Source of the DNA: Pontibacter litorisediminis
GTDB lineage: Bacteria; Bacteroidota; Bacteroidia; Cytophagales; Hymenobacteraceae
Assembly (NCBI RefSeq): GCF_029360645.1
Contig: NZ_JARDUA010000001.1
Coordinates: 186,001-250,000, forward strand
DNA length: 64,000 nt
Direction of reading: 5' to 3'
The notes below the pieces were generated by a model, which ran no database searches, had not been told where the DNA came from, and worked only from the letters and a program-made list of their open reading frames with translations. Positions within the stretch are counted from its first letter, which is position 1. Each line of letters opens with the position of its first letter. Below, piece after piece: positions 1 through 8,615 of the stretch. Position numbers and translations under genes: made by a program.

Positions 1-959
1 CGCAGGCCTTGCCTTCTGGCTTGTGTGAATTTTTCGAATAGCTCGTCGTGGTACTGTTTGGGAATGCCGATGCCATTGTCTTTTACGGTTATAACCACTG
101 TTTCTTCCTGTTCTTGCAGGTCTACGGAAATAACGCCATTGTCTGGCGTGAACTTAATGGCGTTGGACAGCAGGTTGTTGATGACCTGCATAAACTTGTT
201 CTCGTCTACGGAAGCATAAACCGTTTGGCTGGAAGTGGTAAAGCGGATGTCTTTCTGAATATGGTCTGCCCCCTCCTTGTACTGACCTATTATCTCCAGC
301 AGCCTATTTACCAAGTTGACGCGCCTCTTCATCAAGTCAGACTGGGCAGACTCCAGAAACTCCTGTTGCACAAAATCCCGTATCAGGCGCACGCTTCGCT
401 CAGCGCTCTCCCTGATAATATGGATGATCTTGTTCACCTCAGCATTCTCATACTTTTTCGTAGATTCCCTTAGTAATTCCGCCAGAGAGCGGGTGTTGGC
501 AAGCGGCCCGGCCAGGTCGTGCGACAGGATCTCGAGCACGGAGTTTTTCTTCGCCCCATACTTCTCCAGGCTGTTTATGTTGTCCTTGGCCATGGTAATA
601 TCATCGGCAAAGCCTGCTATAAACTGTTGGCCACTCTGGCTTAGGATTAACTCGGGGTACAGCATTAGCCAGCGCACGGACTTGTCGGGCAGTAGTACCC
701 GCATCTCTACCTGGTTTTTAAGAACGCCATGCAGCAAGTCGCGGTATTCTTTTTCCAGATAGGTCAGGTCATCCGGGTGCACACTCTCCAGAAGTATAGC
801 CGGGTTGGCCAAAACACTAGCCGTTGTGCGTTGCCATACATCACTGAACGCCTTGTTCAAGAAGGTGAACCTGGCTGCCTCCACGTCATAGGTGAAAACA
901 ACCCTATTGGTTCTAGAAACCAGCTTTGCCAAGATTTCGTCAGATGTGGTGTCGCTCAT
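1..959 (-). CDS. PAS-domain sensor histidine kinase (3' part missing)
   Basis: About 319 residues of a two-component sensor kinase are visible; the C-terminus lies beyond the left edge. The N-terminal ~120 residues form a PAS-like domain (a stretch reading VHPDDL followed by a PAS-type loop). A HisKA dimerisation domain follows with the phospho-acceptor box SHDLAGPLANTRS, then a HATPase domain with the N box (NNLLSNAIKFTPDNG) and the DNGIGIP box. The sequence stops just before the second glycine box. There is no signal peptide or membrane span, so it is probably a cytosolic kinase sensing through its PAS domain. The start ATG is the complement of 957-959. No response regulator is visible, so the partner and signal are unknown. 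Confidence 0.9.
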   Translation of the reverse strand, partial: MSDTTSDEILAKLVSRTNRVVFTYDVEAARFTFLNKAFSDVWQRTTASVLANPAILLESVHPDDLTYLEKEYRDLLHGVLKNQVEMRVLLPDKSVRWLMLYPELILSQSGQQFIAGFADDITMAKDNINSLEKYGAKKNSVLEILSHDLAGPLANTRSLAELLRESTKKYENAEVNKIIHIIRESAERSVRLIRDFVQQEFLESAQSDLMKRRVNLVNRLLEIIGQYKEGADHIQKDIRFTTSSQTVYASVDENKFMQVINNLLSNAIKFTPDNGVISVDLQEQEETVVITVKDNGIGIPKQYHDELFEKFTQARRQGL

Positions 960-1163
960 GGGCTGTCATGTATTTTAACTGTTTACTATATTTAGTGGCA
1001 TAACGTTTTAACCATAGCCTGGCTTTGCCTGTCTAGGCTTTATCCGAAGGGCGCAAACAGCGCGGAAAAGGAAGGGAGCCTGGAGGAGTTGCTCGCATCT
1101 GAATCCGGGACCCAAAACAACAGGCACAACAGAAAACGTATCATATAGAAACCGCAGACAACT

Positions 1164-2111
1164 ATGGAATACAAGGACTACTACAAGATACTCGGAGTAG
1201 ACAAAAAAGCATCTCAGGCCGACATCAAGAAAGCTTACCGTGCCTTGGCAAAGAAACTTCATCCGGACAAAAACAAAGATAACCCGCAGGCGGAGGAGAA
1301 GTTTAAGGACGTAAGCGAAGCCTACGAGGTGCTGGGTGATGAAGCCAAGCGCAAGCAATATGACCAATTGGGCGCCAACTGGCGGCAGTTTCAGCAGGGA
1401 GGTTTTGGAGGCGGGGCCGGCGGGCAATACCACGGCGGCCAGCCAGGCGGAGGCTTCAGAGGTTTTCAGGGCGATTTCGGCGATATGTTTGGCAGCGCCG
1501 GCGCCGGAGGCGGTGGCTTTTCCGATTTCTTCGAGCAGTTCTTTGGAGCTGGCGGTGCCCGTGGAGGCTTCGGGGGGCAGCGTGCCCGTAAAGGGCAGGA
1601 CTACCAGGCTGATATGGAAGTCACGTTGCAGGAAGCTTACTCCGGCACCAGCCGCCTGCTGAACGTAAACGAGCAGCAGCTCCGCATTACCACTAAACCC
1701 GGCGTGGCCGATGGGCAGGTGCTGCGCATCAAAGGCAAAGGCGCGCCGGCACCGGGCGGTGGCGAACCCGGCGACCTTTATATCAACGTGCGGGTGCTGC
1801 TCGACCCCCGGTTTGAGCGCAGCGGCGACGACCTCTCTACGACCTTGCCTGTAGATATGTACACAGCCATACTTGGCGGAGAGGTGCAGGCGCCTACCAT
1901 GACCGGTGTGGTAAAGCTAAAGATCCCGGCCGGCACACAAGGCGGCAAGACGTTACGCCTTCGGGGCAAGGGCATGCCGCATTACGGGCATGCCAGCCAA
2001 CACGGCGATCTTTACGTAAAGATAGAGGTAGCGCTGCCTACCAACCTGAGCGCAGAAGAGCGGGACTTGCTGGAGCGCCTCCGCGACTTGCGTAAAGCAA
2101 AGGCCGCCTGA
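1164..2111 (+). CDS. cbpA: DnaJ/CbpA-type Hsp40 co-chaperone
   Basis: This 315-residue protein is a type II J-protein that would stimulate DnaK ATPase and hand over unfolded clients in the cytosol. Residues 1-70 are the J domain with the essential HPD at 33-35. Residues about 75-140 are a glycine/phenylalanine-rich linker with many GG pairs. Residues about 150-305 are the two beta-sandwich substrate-binding domains. The CxxCxGxG zinc repeats of true DnaJ are absent, which places it with CbpA. The ATG at 1164 fits the J-domain consensus start ([11 protein letters not shown]). A small unknown gene follows 35 bases later and may be cotranscribed. Confidence 0.93.
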   Translation: MEYKDYYKILGVDKKASQADIKKAYRALAKKLHPDKNKDNPQAEEKFKDVSEAYEVLGDEAKRKQYDQLGANWRQFQQGGFGGGAGGQYHGGQPGGGFRGFQGDFGDMFGSAGAGGGGFSDFFEQFFGAGGARGGFGGQRARKGQDYQADMEVTLQEAYSGTSRLLNVNEQQLRITTKPGVADGQVLRIKGKGAPAPGGGEPGDLYINVRVLLDPRFERSGDDLSTTLPVDMYTAILGGEVQAPTMTGVVKLKIPAGTQGGKTLRLRGKGMPHYGHASQHGDLYVKIEVALPTNLSAEERDLLERLRDLRKAKAA

Positions 2112-2146
2112 TATGTAGAGTGACCAATTTATAGCCATACGTTGCC

Positions 2147-2503
2147 ATGTTAGTAACCCTAGAACAGACCCGAACCTATGCACCGCTGGATAATTTCCTG
2201 GATAGCCTTGCCGATAAAGAGCTGACTTGTTACGCCTCAGACCTGCTGCAGCAGCATGGTTGCGAAAGTATGGATGAGTTGAGCCAGGCCATCCGGCGGG
2301 CTACCGAAGTATGCAACAGCATGCACGTGCCTCTGCAAGAGAACTTTAAGCCGGTTTACCGCTCCCAAAACGGTGAAGTGTTGCAGGACTGGCGCCTCTC
2401 GCCGATGGCCTACATGCTTACGGTACTGAATGCCGACGCTAAAAATGACCTGGTGGCCCGTACGCAGCTGGAAATGGTGCGGCGCTTCCTTAAGCGAGGG
2501 TAA
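2147..2503 (+). CDS. Hypothetical protein in the cbpA transcription unit
   Basis: I do not recognise this 118-residue protein. It is soluble, mixed alpha/beta, with no signal peptide or membrane span. The C-terminal half carries GEVLQDWRLSPMAYML followed by a basic helix ending RRFLKRG. It starts 35 bases after the DnaJ-like gene on the same strand, the place where other genomes keep cbpM, the CbpA inhibitor. Its sequence does not resemble the MerR-like CbpM family, so that function is only a positional guess. Its 3' end overlaps the convergent truC-like gene by 14 bases. Confidence 0.7.
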   Translation: MLVTLEQTRTYAPLDNFLDSLADKELTCYASDLLQQHGCESMDELSQAIRRATEVCNSMHVPLQENFKPVYRSQNGEVLQDWRLSPMAYMLTVLNADAKNDLVARTQLEMVRRFLKRG

Positions 2504-3242
2504 CAGGTTGGGGCAGGGGTTGCGGCAGCGCTTCCTGCTGTGTCAGCACATCCAGCCAACCGAACTTCTGGCATAGGCGCAGCGTGTTCTGCGGCAACTG
2601 TGCCTTTATACTTATAGCCTTGCCTGTAAACGGGTGCACGAAACTTAGCGCTGCGGCGTGCAGCAGCAGGTAGGGGCTCTCCAACTCCTCCAGGAACATC
2701 TTGTTGTGCCGCCAGTCACCGTGGCGCTTATCTCCCACAATGTAGTGGCGGATGTGGGCGAAGTGCTTCCGTATCTGGTGCATGCGGCCTGTTTCCGGCG
2801 TCACCTTCACCAAGCTGTAACGCGCTGTCTGGTAGCGTCCCACCGGAATTGACAACTCTACCGTGGCCAGCCGCTCGTAATGGGTAATGGCATCCTGTGG
2901 CTCCTTGTGCTGGTGGTCCTTATCCGGGCGGATGGGGCTGTCGATGGTGCCGGCTTCTGGGGCAAACCCCCGCACGATAGCATAATAGGTTTTATCCGGC
3001 TCCCGGGCCTCAAAGGCCTTCACCACTGGCGTGGCTGCCTCCGGCGACTTGGCAAACAACAGCACGCCGGAAGTGCCGCGGTCGAGCCGGTGCATGGTGT
3101 AGACATGATAACCTAGCTGGTCCCGCAGCAGTTGCAGGGCAAACTCTTTCTTTTCCTCGGCAATGCGCGTGCGGTGTACCAATAAGCCGTTCGGTTTATT
3201 GATGGCCACGTAATGCGCATCCTCATATACAATCTCTAGCAC
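2490..3242 (-). CDS. truC: RluA-family pseudouridine synthase, TruC-like
   Basis: A 250-residue pseudouridine synthase that isomerises a uridine in RNA; by similarity to TruC the target is U65 of tRNAs. The signature HRLDRGTSG is at residues 51-59 with catalytic Asp54. Nearby NKPNGLLVHR matches the N-terminal motif of the TruC branch. Later motifs TGRMHQIRKHFAHI and the KRHGD loop are typical of the RluA fold. There is no S4 domain, also as in TruC. The best start is GTG (complement of 3240-3242), since the conserved LEIVYED begins there. It stands alone, converging on the upstream pair. Confidence 0.88.
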   Translation of the reverse strand: MLEIVYEDAHYVAINKPNGLLVHRTRIAEEKKEFALQLLRDQLGYHVYTMHRLDRGTSGVLLFAKSPEAATPVVKAFEAREPDKTYYAIVRGFAPEAGTIDSPIRPDKDHQHKEPQDAITHYERLATVELSIPVGRYQTARYSLVKVTPETGRMHQIRKHFAHIRHYIVGDKRHGDWRHNKMFLEELESPYLLLHAAALSFVHPFTGKAISIKAQLPQNTLRLCQKFGWLDVLTQQEALPQPLPQPVTLA

Positions 3243-3368
3243 AGTTAATTCTTTTTACAGCAAAGATAAACAAAGCAGCTGTAACGGCAGGATAAGTCTG
3301 CCCCAGGTCGTAAAGCTGGGGGAGGGGCATTTCTTTAAGTAACTTCAGGGTTTTGCTCAGGTGGCTCG

Positions 3369-3376
3369 TATATTTG
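3369..3376 (+). promoter_or_regulatory. Candidate Bacteroidota -7 box (TATATTTG)
   Basis: TATATTTG matches TAnnTTTG, 26 bases before the 3403 ATG. No TTTG at the right -33 distance was found, so this rests on the -7 box alone. Confidence 0.35.
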
Positions 3377-3402
3377 TGGGATACATACGTTAGCAAAAGC
3401 AC

Positions 3403-3603
3403 ATGGCCATCTCCATTGACAACCTCCGCAAAGGCAAAAAATACCGGCTTACCAATCACGGTGAGACCTTTGAGTTCCAGGTGGTGGAAATGCCGGAAGA
3501 GAACGCTTACCGGGTAAAAGACCTGCTCACGCTGGAAACCTACCTGCTCCACGACCTGCTGACGTATGGCAAAGGCAAGGATTTCGACCTGGAGGAGTTG
3601 TAG
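3403..3603 (+). CDS. Small conserved-looking hypothetical protein
   Basis: A 66-residue soluble protein, acidic at the C-terminus (ends DFDLEEL). It begins AISIDNLRKGKKYRLTNHG and reads like one small beta-barrel domain, since KGKKYRLTNHGETFEFQVVE has the strand-turn-strand pattern of SH3-like folds. It has no known motif, signal peptide or cysteine. It stops two bases before the end of the convergent 3606-3866 gene. The function is unknown. I judge it real from its codon use and its upstream -7 box. Confidence 0.65.
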   Translation: MAISIDNLRKGKKYRLTNHGETFEFQVVEMPEENAYRVKDLLTLETYLLHDLLTYGKGKDFDLEEL

Positions 3604-3605
3604 CC

Positions 3606-3866
3606 TTAGCTACGGGTTACGGAGCCTTTTTTTTCCCAGTGGCTCTTCAGGATGATGTTGCCTTGTGGCTGGCGAACGATCTTTCGCACGTACCGCTCGC
3701 CGGCGATGCTTCCGTCTTCGTTTCTTCTGCCGATGAACAGCGTGACCGGTTCACCTAGCTCGTTGGTGATGAAGGTGATGTCTTTGCCAGTATACTTTTG
3801 GTCGTAACGCTGCTTCGGCTCGTATACTTTCGCTAAGAGCTTCTCTAAGTTTGGCTGGAGTGGCAT
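3606..3866 (-). CDS. Small hypothetical protein
   Basis: An 86-residue basic soluble protein with no recognised domain. The middle, ITFITNELGEPVTLFIGRR, followed by GSIAGERYVRKIV, suggests a compact beta-rich fold. It lacks cysteines, a signal sequence and membrane spans. It lies 18 bases downstream of the 3885-4301 gene on the same strand, so the two probably form an operon. The function is unknown. Confidence 0.7.
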   Translation of the reverse strand: MPLQPNLEKLLAKVYEPKQRYDQKYTGKDITFITNELGEPVTLFIGRRNEDGSIAGERYVRKIVRQPQGNIILKSHWEKKGSVTRS

Positions 3867-3884
3867 AGGGGAGGTTTATTTTGG

Positions 3885-4301
3885 TTAAGCAAGCTGTTGT
3901 GCGCCGTTGTACAGCCACCTGAAGGCTTCGTCTCTGCTGTAGAACACCCGGAACTGGAGCTGGCCGTTGTCCATCCGGCTGATGATGTCATACATCTTAT
4001 AAGACACGACCTCCTGAAAGGCATCATAAGGCACCACGCGGGCATACCGCACCAATTTTAACTTTTTAATGATGCCGCTGCCGTAAGAGGCAATCCAATG
4101 CTGCATGGCCATCGCAAGGTTTATGCCCACGCTGTTATCCGACAAGAGGTAGCGGAGTTCTTCTTTCTGCGCCGTTTTCAAGATGAAGGTATACACCTGT
4201 TTGAACTCTTCGTCAGATGTTTGCCGGTGCCAAACAACCTCTATCAGGCTATCCGGTCGATGTATGGTAACAGTGGCAAAGTCTTTCTTTAAGATCTCCA
4301 T
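3885..4301 (-). CDS. Hypothetical protein, possible STAS/SpoIIAA-like fold
   Basis: A 138-residue soluble protein starting MEILKKDFATVTIHRPDSL; the ATG at the complement of 4299-4301 is preferred over a TTG 24 bases upstream. The alternation of strands and helices (DSLIEVVWHR, then EEFKQVYTFILKTAQ, then RYLLSDNS) resembles the STAS/SpoIIAA-like proteins that Bacteroidota encode in many copies. No catalytic or phosphorylation motif is evident. The gene at 3606-3866 follows closely, so they may act together. Assignment to the STAS-like fold is inferred from the pattern, not from a match I can show. Confidence 0.65.
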   Translation of the reverse strand: MEILKKDFATVTIHRPDSLIEVVWHRQTSDEEFKQVYTFILKTAQKEELRYLLSDNSVGINLAMAMQHWIASYGSGIIKKLKLVRYARVVPYDAFQEVVSYKMYDIISRMDNGQLQFRVFYSRDEAFRWLYNGAQQLA

Positions 4302-4465
4302 AGGCAAAATCCATATCAAGGGCAAATGAACACTTACTTACGCATATGAAAGAAAGGGGGTAAGCGATATAAGGAAAAGGTGTTTGCGGCCGTTAAAAAA
4401 TTTAGAGCAGAAACAGGAGCCAGGCACTAACGCAGCGGCCTGCATGCCGTATATTTAGTTCGAAA

Positions 4466-4471
4466 AGGAGG
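4466..4471 (+). promoter_or_regulatory. Strong Shine-Dalgarno AGGAGG deciding the 4478 start
   Basis: AGGAGG lies 6 bases before the ATG at 4478. A second ATG at 4473 is out of frame and too close. Such a strong site is rare among the genes of this window. Confidence 0.7.
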
Positions 4472-4477
4472 TATGAT

Positions 4478-4762
4478 ATGCAAGTACAGCATCCACATTA
4501 TTTTGTCTACATATTTGGGGACCAGCCGCGGCAGAACGTAGAGATCGGCGTGGCTGGAGACCTCTACCGGCTCACCCACACCAAATCCGCCCCGAGCCAG
4601 GAAAACCCTTACAGGCTGGTTTACTACGAGCATTATAAAGTGGAGGATGAGGCCCTGAACCGGGAGCAACAGCTAAAGGGCGGAAGCCACGACTCTACCA
4701 TCCATCTTATTGAGTCGATGAACCCAAACTGGCTGGACCTAAGCGATATGCTGGACGAGTAG
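4478..4762 (+). CDS. Divergent GIY-YIG nuclease-like protein
   Basis: A 94-residue protein with the layout of small UvrC/YhbQ-type GIY-YIG proteins: YFVYIFGD as first strand, VEIGVAGDLYRLTH where YIG-x-T-x-DL-xRR is expected, RLVYYEHYKVEDEALNREQQLK in the middle and MNPNWLDLSDML at the end. The glutamate of REQQLK, normally a metal ligand, is kept. The second catalytic tyrosine (YIG) is replaced by Glu, and the RR pair is reduced to YRL. It may therefore be inactive or altered. The start is fixed by the AGGAGG at 4466. It stands alone on its strand. Confidence 0.72.
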   Translation: MQVQHPHYFVYIFGDQPRQNVEIGVAGDLYRLTHTKSAPSQENPYRLVYYEHYKVEDEALNREQQLKGGSHDSTIHLIESMNPNWLDLSDMLDE

Positions 4763-4876
4763 ACGCCTGTAAGCGACGCCGCCGCATGGTAGCTGTCACC
4801 CATCCGCCGCTGGGTTGATCAAAACTGCCTGTAGACATTGGCGGTTTATATTCGTACCTTTACAGCAGCCCCGGTC

Positions 4877-5911
4877 ATGGGGCTTTATTTTTCCGCAGAG
4901 ACCAAGCAATTCTTGAAAAAAAAGATCAATAGCCTGAGCGAGAACATTCGGCTCCAGTTGTTTGTGGTGCTGGTGGGAGTGGTGCTGCTGGCTGCTAAGT
5001 TTCTTGCTTTCATACTCACCAACTCCAACGCCATCTTAACGGACGCGCTGGAGTCCATCATCAATGTGGTGGCCGGTGCTTTTTCGCTTTACAGCCTTAT
5101 CATTTCGGCACGCCCACGCGACGAGAACCACCCGTACGGGCACGGCAAAATTGAGTTTGTGGCGGCCACCCTGGAGGGGGCGCTCATTCTGGTGGCCGGT
5201 GGTGCCATTATCGTGAAATCTATCCTAAACCTCATCAAGCCAATTCCGCTCCAACAACTCGATGTGGGTATACTGCTGATTGCCGCGTCCGGTTTAGTGA
5301 ACTACGCGGTAGGTTACGTGACGGAGCGAAAGGGCCGGCAGAACAACTCGCTGGTGCTGGCTGCCGGGGGCAAGCATCTTAAAACCGACGCTTACTCCAC
5401 GGTGGGCATTCTTATCGGCCTGCTGCTAATCTACCTTACCGGCATGATTTGGCTGGATAGTGTCGTAGCTATCATTTTCGGTCTGATGATCGGGTACACC
5501 GGCTATCGCATCCTGCGCTCGTCTATTGCCGGTATAATGGATGAGGCTGACTATGAGTTGCTGCAGCGTATTGTGCAGGTGCTGAACCAGAACCGCCGCG
5601 AAAACTGGATTGACATCCACAACCTGCGCGTGATCAAGTATGGCTCCACGCTCCACATCGACTGCCACCTGACGCTACCGTGGTACCTCAACGTGCAGGA
5701 GGCGCACGACGAGGTGGAGGCGGTGGCCCGTGTGGTTCGCGACAAGATCGACCCCAGCATCGAAATGTTCATTCATACCGACCCCTGCATTACACCATCC
5801 TGCACAGTTTGCACCAAAGGCGACTGCGAGCTGCGGCGCCAGGCTTTTAAAGAGCGTGTGGAGTGGGATTTCGAGAAAGTAATCGCAGACCGAAAGCACG
5901 GATCATATTAA
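4877..5911 (+). CDS. Cation diffusion facilitator (metal exporter)
   Basis: A 344-residue inner-membrane CDF transporter that would export divalent metals such as Zn, Fe or Mn by proton exchange. Several membrane helices follow a short N-terminal segment. The TM2 region carries NAILTDALESI and the TM5 region KHLKTDAYSTVG, the positions of the intramembrane metal site. HPYGHGKIEFV is the usual loop signature. The C-terminal cytoplasmic domain ends in four cysteines spaced CX4CX2CX4C, probably an extra metal site. The ATG at 4877 is chosen over a TTG 39 bases upstream. The panE-like gene begins three bases after the stop, so they form an operon. Confidence 0.9.
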   Translation: MGLYFSAETKQFLKKKINSLSENIRLQLFVVLVGVVLLAAKFLAFILTNSNAILTDALESIINVVAGAFSLYSLIISARPRDENHPYGHGKIEFVAATLEGALILVAGGAIIVKSILNLIKPIPLQQLDVGILLIAASGLVNYAVGYVTERKGRQNNSLVLAAGGKHLKTDAYSTVGILIGLLLIYLTGMIWLDSVVAIIFGLMIGYTGYRILRSSIAGIMDEADYELLQRIVQVLNQNRRENWIDIHNLRVIKYGSTLHIDCHLTLPWYLNVQEAHDEVEAVARVVRDKIDPSIEMFIHTDPCITPSCTVCTKGDCELRRQAFKERVEWDFEKVIADRKHGSY

Positions 5912-5914
5912 CGT

Positions 5915-6844
5915 ATGGATAGATTCAGAATAGCAGTGGTGGGAATCGGAGGCGTGGGCGGCTACTACGGTGGCAGGTTGGCCCAGCGCTTCGCCCATGA
6001 TGACAAGTATGAAATCATCTTCGTAGCCCGGTGCGAGCACAAGCAAGAACTGGAACAGCAGGGGCTGCGGCTCGAGCTGACAGAGGAGACGCTGACGGTG
6101 CGGCCAAGTATGGTTACTGATGATCCTGCAACTCTAGGCAAGCTCGACTTGATAATCTTCTGCGTGAAGAGCTATAGTTTGGAAGCGGTAGCCGATAAGT
6201 ATGCTCCCTGTATAACCGCGGACACCGTGCTGCTGCCCCTGCTTAATGGGGTGGAAAGCGTTGAGTACCTGCAGCGGCGCTTCCCGGAGGCGCAGGTGCT
6301 GTGGGGCTGTGTGTACATCATCTCCAGCGTAAAAGCTCCAGGGGTGGTGCAGGTGCAGGGCAAGTATAACCGCTTGATTTGGGGCAATCCTGAGCTTCCT
6401 CAAGAAAAGCTGCAGCACCTCAAGTGGCTTTTCGATGAGGCCGGAATCAACCAGGAATATTATGAGCAGGAGGTAGAGACGAAAGTATGGGAGAAGTTCG
6501 CCTTTATTTCGCCGGTTGCCAGCCTTACCTCCCTAACACACCAACCGATGGGGCAGATTGTGCAACAGCCTTATTTGAAAGAGCAGTTCCAGAAGCTTAC
6601 GCTTGAGTTGATGGAAGTCGCCCAGGCCAAAGGGGTGACGCTGCCGGAAGATCTGGTAAACAGAAACCTGGCAGTGGTAGAGCGCATGCAGCAGGATGTC
6701 ACCTCCTCCATGGAGCGCGATTTTGCTCAGGGGAAGGAAACGGAACTGGAAAACCTGACAGGTTATGTGGTTCGGGAAGCGGAGAAGTATGGCGTGCCTG
6801 TACCTGCCTATGAGCAGGTCTACCGCGAGCTGAAAGGTGTTTGA
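5915..6844 (+). CDS. Ketopantoate reductase family protein (PanE/ApbA)
   Basis: A 309-residue NADP-dependent reductase family member; the classical reaction is ketopantoate to pantoate in pantothenate (CoA) synthesis. The N-terminal Rossmann motif is GIGGVGGYYGGRL at residues 10-22. CVKSY carries the NADP-side lysine. The C-terminal helical domain contains KVWEKFAFISPVASLT, the expected substrate region. It is cotranscribed with the CDF exporter three bases upstream, an unusual pairing. No other pan genes are present, so a different 2-oxo acid substrate cannot be excluded. Confidence 0.85.
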   Translation: MDRFRIAVVGIGGVGGYYGGRLAQRFAHDDKYEIIFVARCEHKQELEQQGLRLELTEETLTVRPSMVTDDPATLGKLDLIIFCVKSYSLEAVADKYAPCITADTVLLPLLNGVESVEYLQRRFPEAQVLWGCVYIISSVKAPGVVQVQGKYNRLIWGNPELPQEKLQHLKWLFDEAGINQEYYEQEVETKVWEKFAFISPVASLTSLTHQPMGQIVQQPYLKEQFQKLTLELMEVAQAKGVTLPEDLVNRNLAVVERMQQDVTSSMERDFAQGKETELENLTGYVVREAEKYGVPVPAYEQVYRELKGV

Positions 6845-6922
6845 TGGTGAATGGGATGATTTTGCCAGTGCATGAATAGATGAGTTCGCTTTAATTGCGC
6901 TGTTTATTAATTCAACCAACAA

Positions 6923-8044
6923 CTACAAAAGCACAAACCGCTTGCCAGGCAGTGCCTTCACCATTCCTTTAAACTCCAGCCCTAAAAGCACCGAGGCCAA
7001 TAGGCTTATCGGCACCTGTGCCTTCCAACTCAGGTTATCCATGTGCTCTTCGCGGTTTTGCTGCAACACCTGTAGCACCTTCAGCTCATCTGCGTTAAAC
7101 TCGGCAGGATCAAAGGCAGGGGTAGTGCGCTTTGCTTTGGCGGCGGCCTCGTCTTCTAAATCCCAGTTCAGCAGCTCCACCAGGTCTTGCACCGATGTAT
7201 AAGCCACCGCTTTCAGCGACTTGATCAGATGGTTGGTTCCTTCAGAGACTGGCGAGGTAATATTCCCGGGCACAGCCATTACCTCCTTGTCATAACTGTG
7301 GGCGATGTCGGCGGTAATAAGGGTGCCGCTCCTCATAGCGGCCTCCACCACGATGGTGCAGTCGCTCATGCCGGCAATAATGCGGTTGCGGGCTGGAAAG
7401 CGCGGCGCATCGGGCTTCGTGCCAAAGGGGTTCTCGGTTAGCAGGCCGCCCTGCGATAGCATCCGCTCGGCATACTTGCGGTGCACGGCCGGGTAAATGG
7501 TTTCGGGTCCGCTGGCCATGACGCCAACGGTAGGCAACCCTGCCTGCAGTGCCGCACGGTGTGCCACAATGTCCACGCCATAAGCCAGCCCGCTCACGAT
7601 CATTGCGTTGTACGGCTTTAGCTCCTCCACAATACGCTCGGTTACGGTCTGGCCATAAGTGGTTGCCTGCCTGGTGCCTACCATGCTGATGATGCGGCGT
7701 TGGTTAAGGTTGGCGCTGCCCCGGAAGTATAAAAGCGTGGGCGCATCCGGGATCTGCTTCAGCCGGTCCGGGAACTTGGGGGAAGTATAAAACAGCAGCT
7801 GCACCTCCTCCGCCTCCGCCCGCTTTACCCAGTCCTCAGCCTGCAGCAGTGTGGGTCGGGCGTTCTCTTTTATACTTTGAACAAGCTTTGGCCCTACGCC
7901 AGGTATCTTCAGTAATTTGGCCGGGATGGCCTCAAACACAGCCTTTGGGGAGCCGCAGTAGCTAACGAGTTGGCGCGTCAGCTGGCCGCCCACACCAGGC
8001 AAACGGGTTATGGCAACCTCATAAATATTCTGCTCCTCTACCAT
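6923..8044 (-). CDS. dprA: DNA-processing protein DprA
   Basis: A 373-residue DprA that binds incoming single-stranded DNA and loads RecA during natural transformation. Residues ~5-60 hold two helix-hairpin-helix-like segments (LPGVGGQL and IPGVGPKL). Residues ~70-290 are the Rossmann-like domain, with MVGTRQATTYG, SGLAYGVDIVAH, FPARNRIIAG and AMRSGTLIT, all diagnostic. The last ~60 residues form the winged-helix DML1-like domain. It follows the MerR-type regulator by 21 bases on the same strand, so the two form an operon. No other competence gene is in the window. Confidence 0.95.
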   Translation of the reverse strand: MVEEQNIYEVAITRLPGVGGQLTRQLVSYCGSPKAVFEAIPAKLLKIPGVGPKLVQSIKENARPTLLQAEDWVKRAEAEEVQLLFYTSPKFPDRLKQIPDAPTLLYFRGSANLNQRRIISMVGTRQATTYGQTVTERIVEELKPYNAMIVSGLAYGVDIVAHRAALQAGLPTVGVMASGPETIYPAVHRKYAERMLSQGGLLTENPFGTKPDAPRFPARNRIIAGMSDCTIVVEAAMRSGTLITADIAHSYDKEVMAVPGNITSPVSEGTNHLIKSLKAVAYTSVQDLVELLNWDLEDEAAAKAKRTTPAFDPAEFNADELKVLQVLQQNREEHMDNLSWKAQVPISLLASVLLGLEFKGMVKALPGKRFVLL

Positions 8045-8065
8045 AGGTAAAGAACTACGCAGCTT

Positions 8066-8413
8066 TTAGGCTTTGGTGTTCAGTTGCTCTTTTATACCCA
8101 TCAGGAAAGCCTTCACCCGCTCCAGCGATTCCACGATCTCCATTTTGTCCTTGGCCTGTACAGGCTTATTTTTCATTACCTCGCGGGCCCCCTGTATCGT
8201 GTAGCCGCGCTCCTTCACCAGATGGTAAATGGTGCGTAAGGTTTCAATGTCTTTCGCCGTGTACTGGCGGTTGCCTTTCTTGTTCTTTTTCGGCTTGATC
8301 TGCTCAAACTCAGTTTCCCAGAAACGGATGAGCGAAGGGGCTACATCGAACATGGCGGCCACCTCGCCGATGGTGTAATACTGTTTCTCTATCTCTTTTT
8401 CCTTGTACGGCAT
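8066..8413 (-). CDS. MerR-family transcriptional regulator
   Basis: A 115-residue regulator. The N-terminal winged helix reads YYTIGEVAAMFDVAPSLIRFWE, with the wing NKKGNRQYT, as in MerR proteins. A short dimerisation helix follows. There is no C-terminal effector-binding domain and no cysteine, so it belongs to the small stand-alone MerR type common in Bacteroidota upstream of dprA or M23 peptidase genes. It is the first gene of the dprA unit and is divergent from alaS, separated by about 200 bases. Its ligand and targets are unknown. Confidence 0.9.
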   Translation of the reverse strand: MPYKEKEIEKQYYTIGEVAAMFDVAPSLIRFWETEFEQIKPKKNKKGNRQYTAKDIETLRTIYHLVKERGYTIQGAREVMKNKPVQAKDKMEIVESLERVKAFLMGIKEQLNTKA

Positions 8414-8486
8414 AATATTGGCTTGTTTGGGGAGGCCGGAGTCGCTAATTTTCGGGTGGAATGTTACTGATTCCGGCTAAAAATGC

Positions 8487-8494
8487 TACTTTTG
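8487..8494 (+). promoter_or_regulatory. Candidate alaS promoter -7 box (TACTTTTG)
   Basis: TACTTTTG fits TAnnTTTG and lies about 120 bases before alaS in the divergent merR-alaS intergene. No convincing -33 TTTG was found. A leader of about 115 bases would result. Confidence 0.4.
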
Positions 8495-8615
8495 CCTCTA
8501 ATGTGCTATGCGGCAGGCGCTAAAAGTGCCGCCTTACCGATTGGCAAAAATTAGATATTTTTCTCTCTTAAACAACAAGTATAGCACTTAGTATCTAAAG
8601 GCTTAACACTCATAC

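Noticed and set aside
2147..2503. CbpM chaperone modulator
   Set aside because: Only the position fits; the protein lacks the MerR-like N-terminal helix-turn-helix of CbpM.
6845..6922. Possible small RNA between panE-like gene and dprA
   Set aside because: No promoter box, no stem-loop and no T-run could be found.
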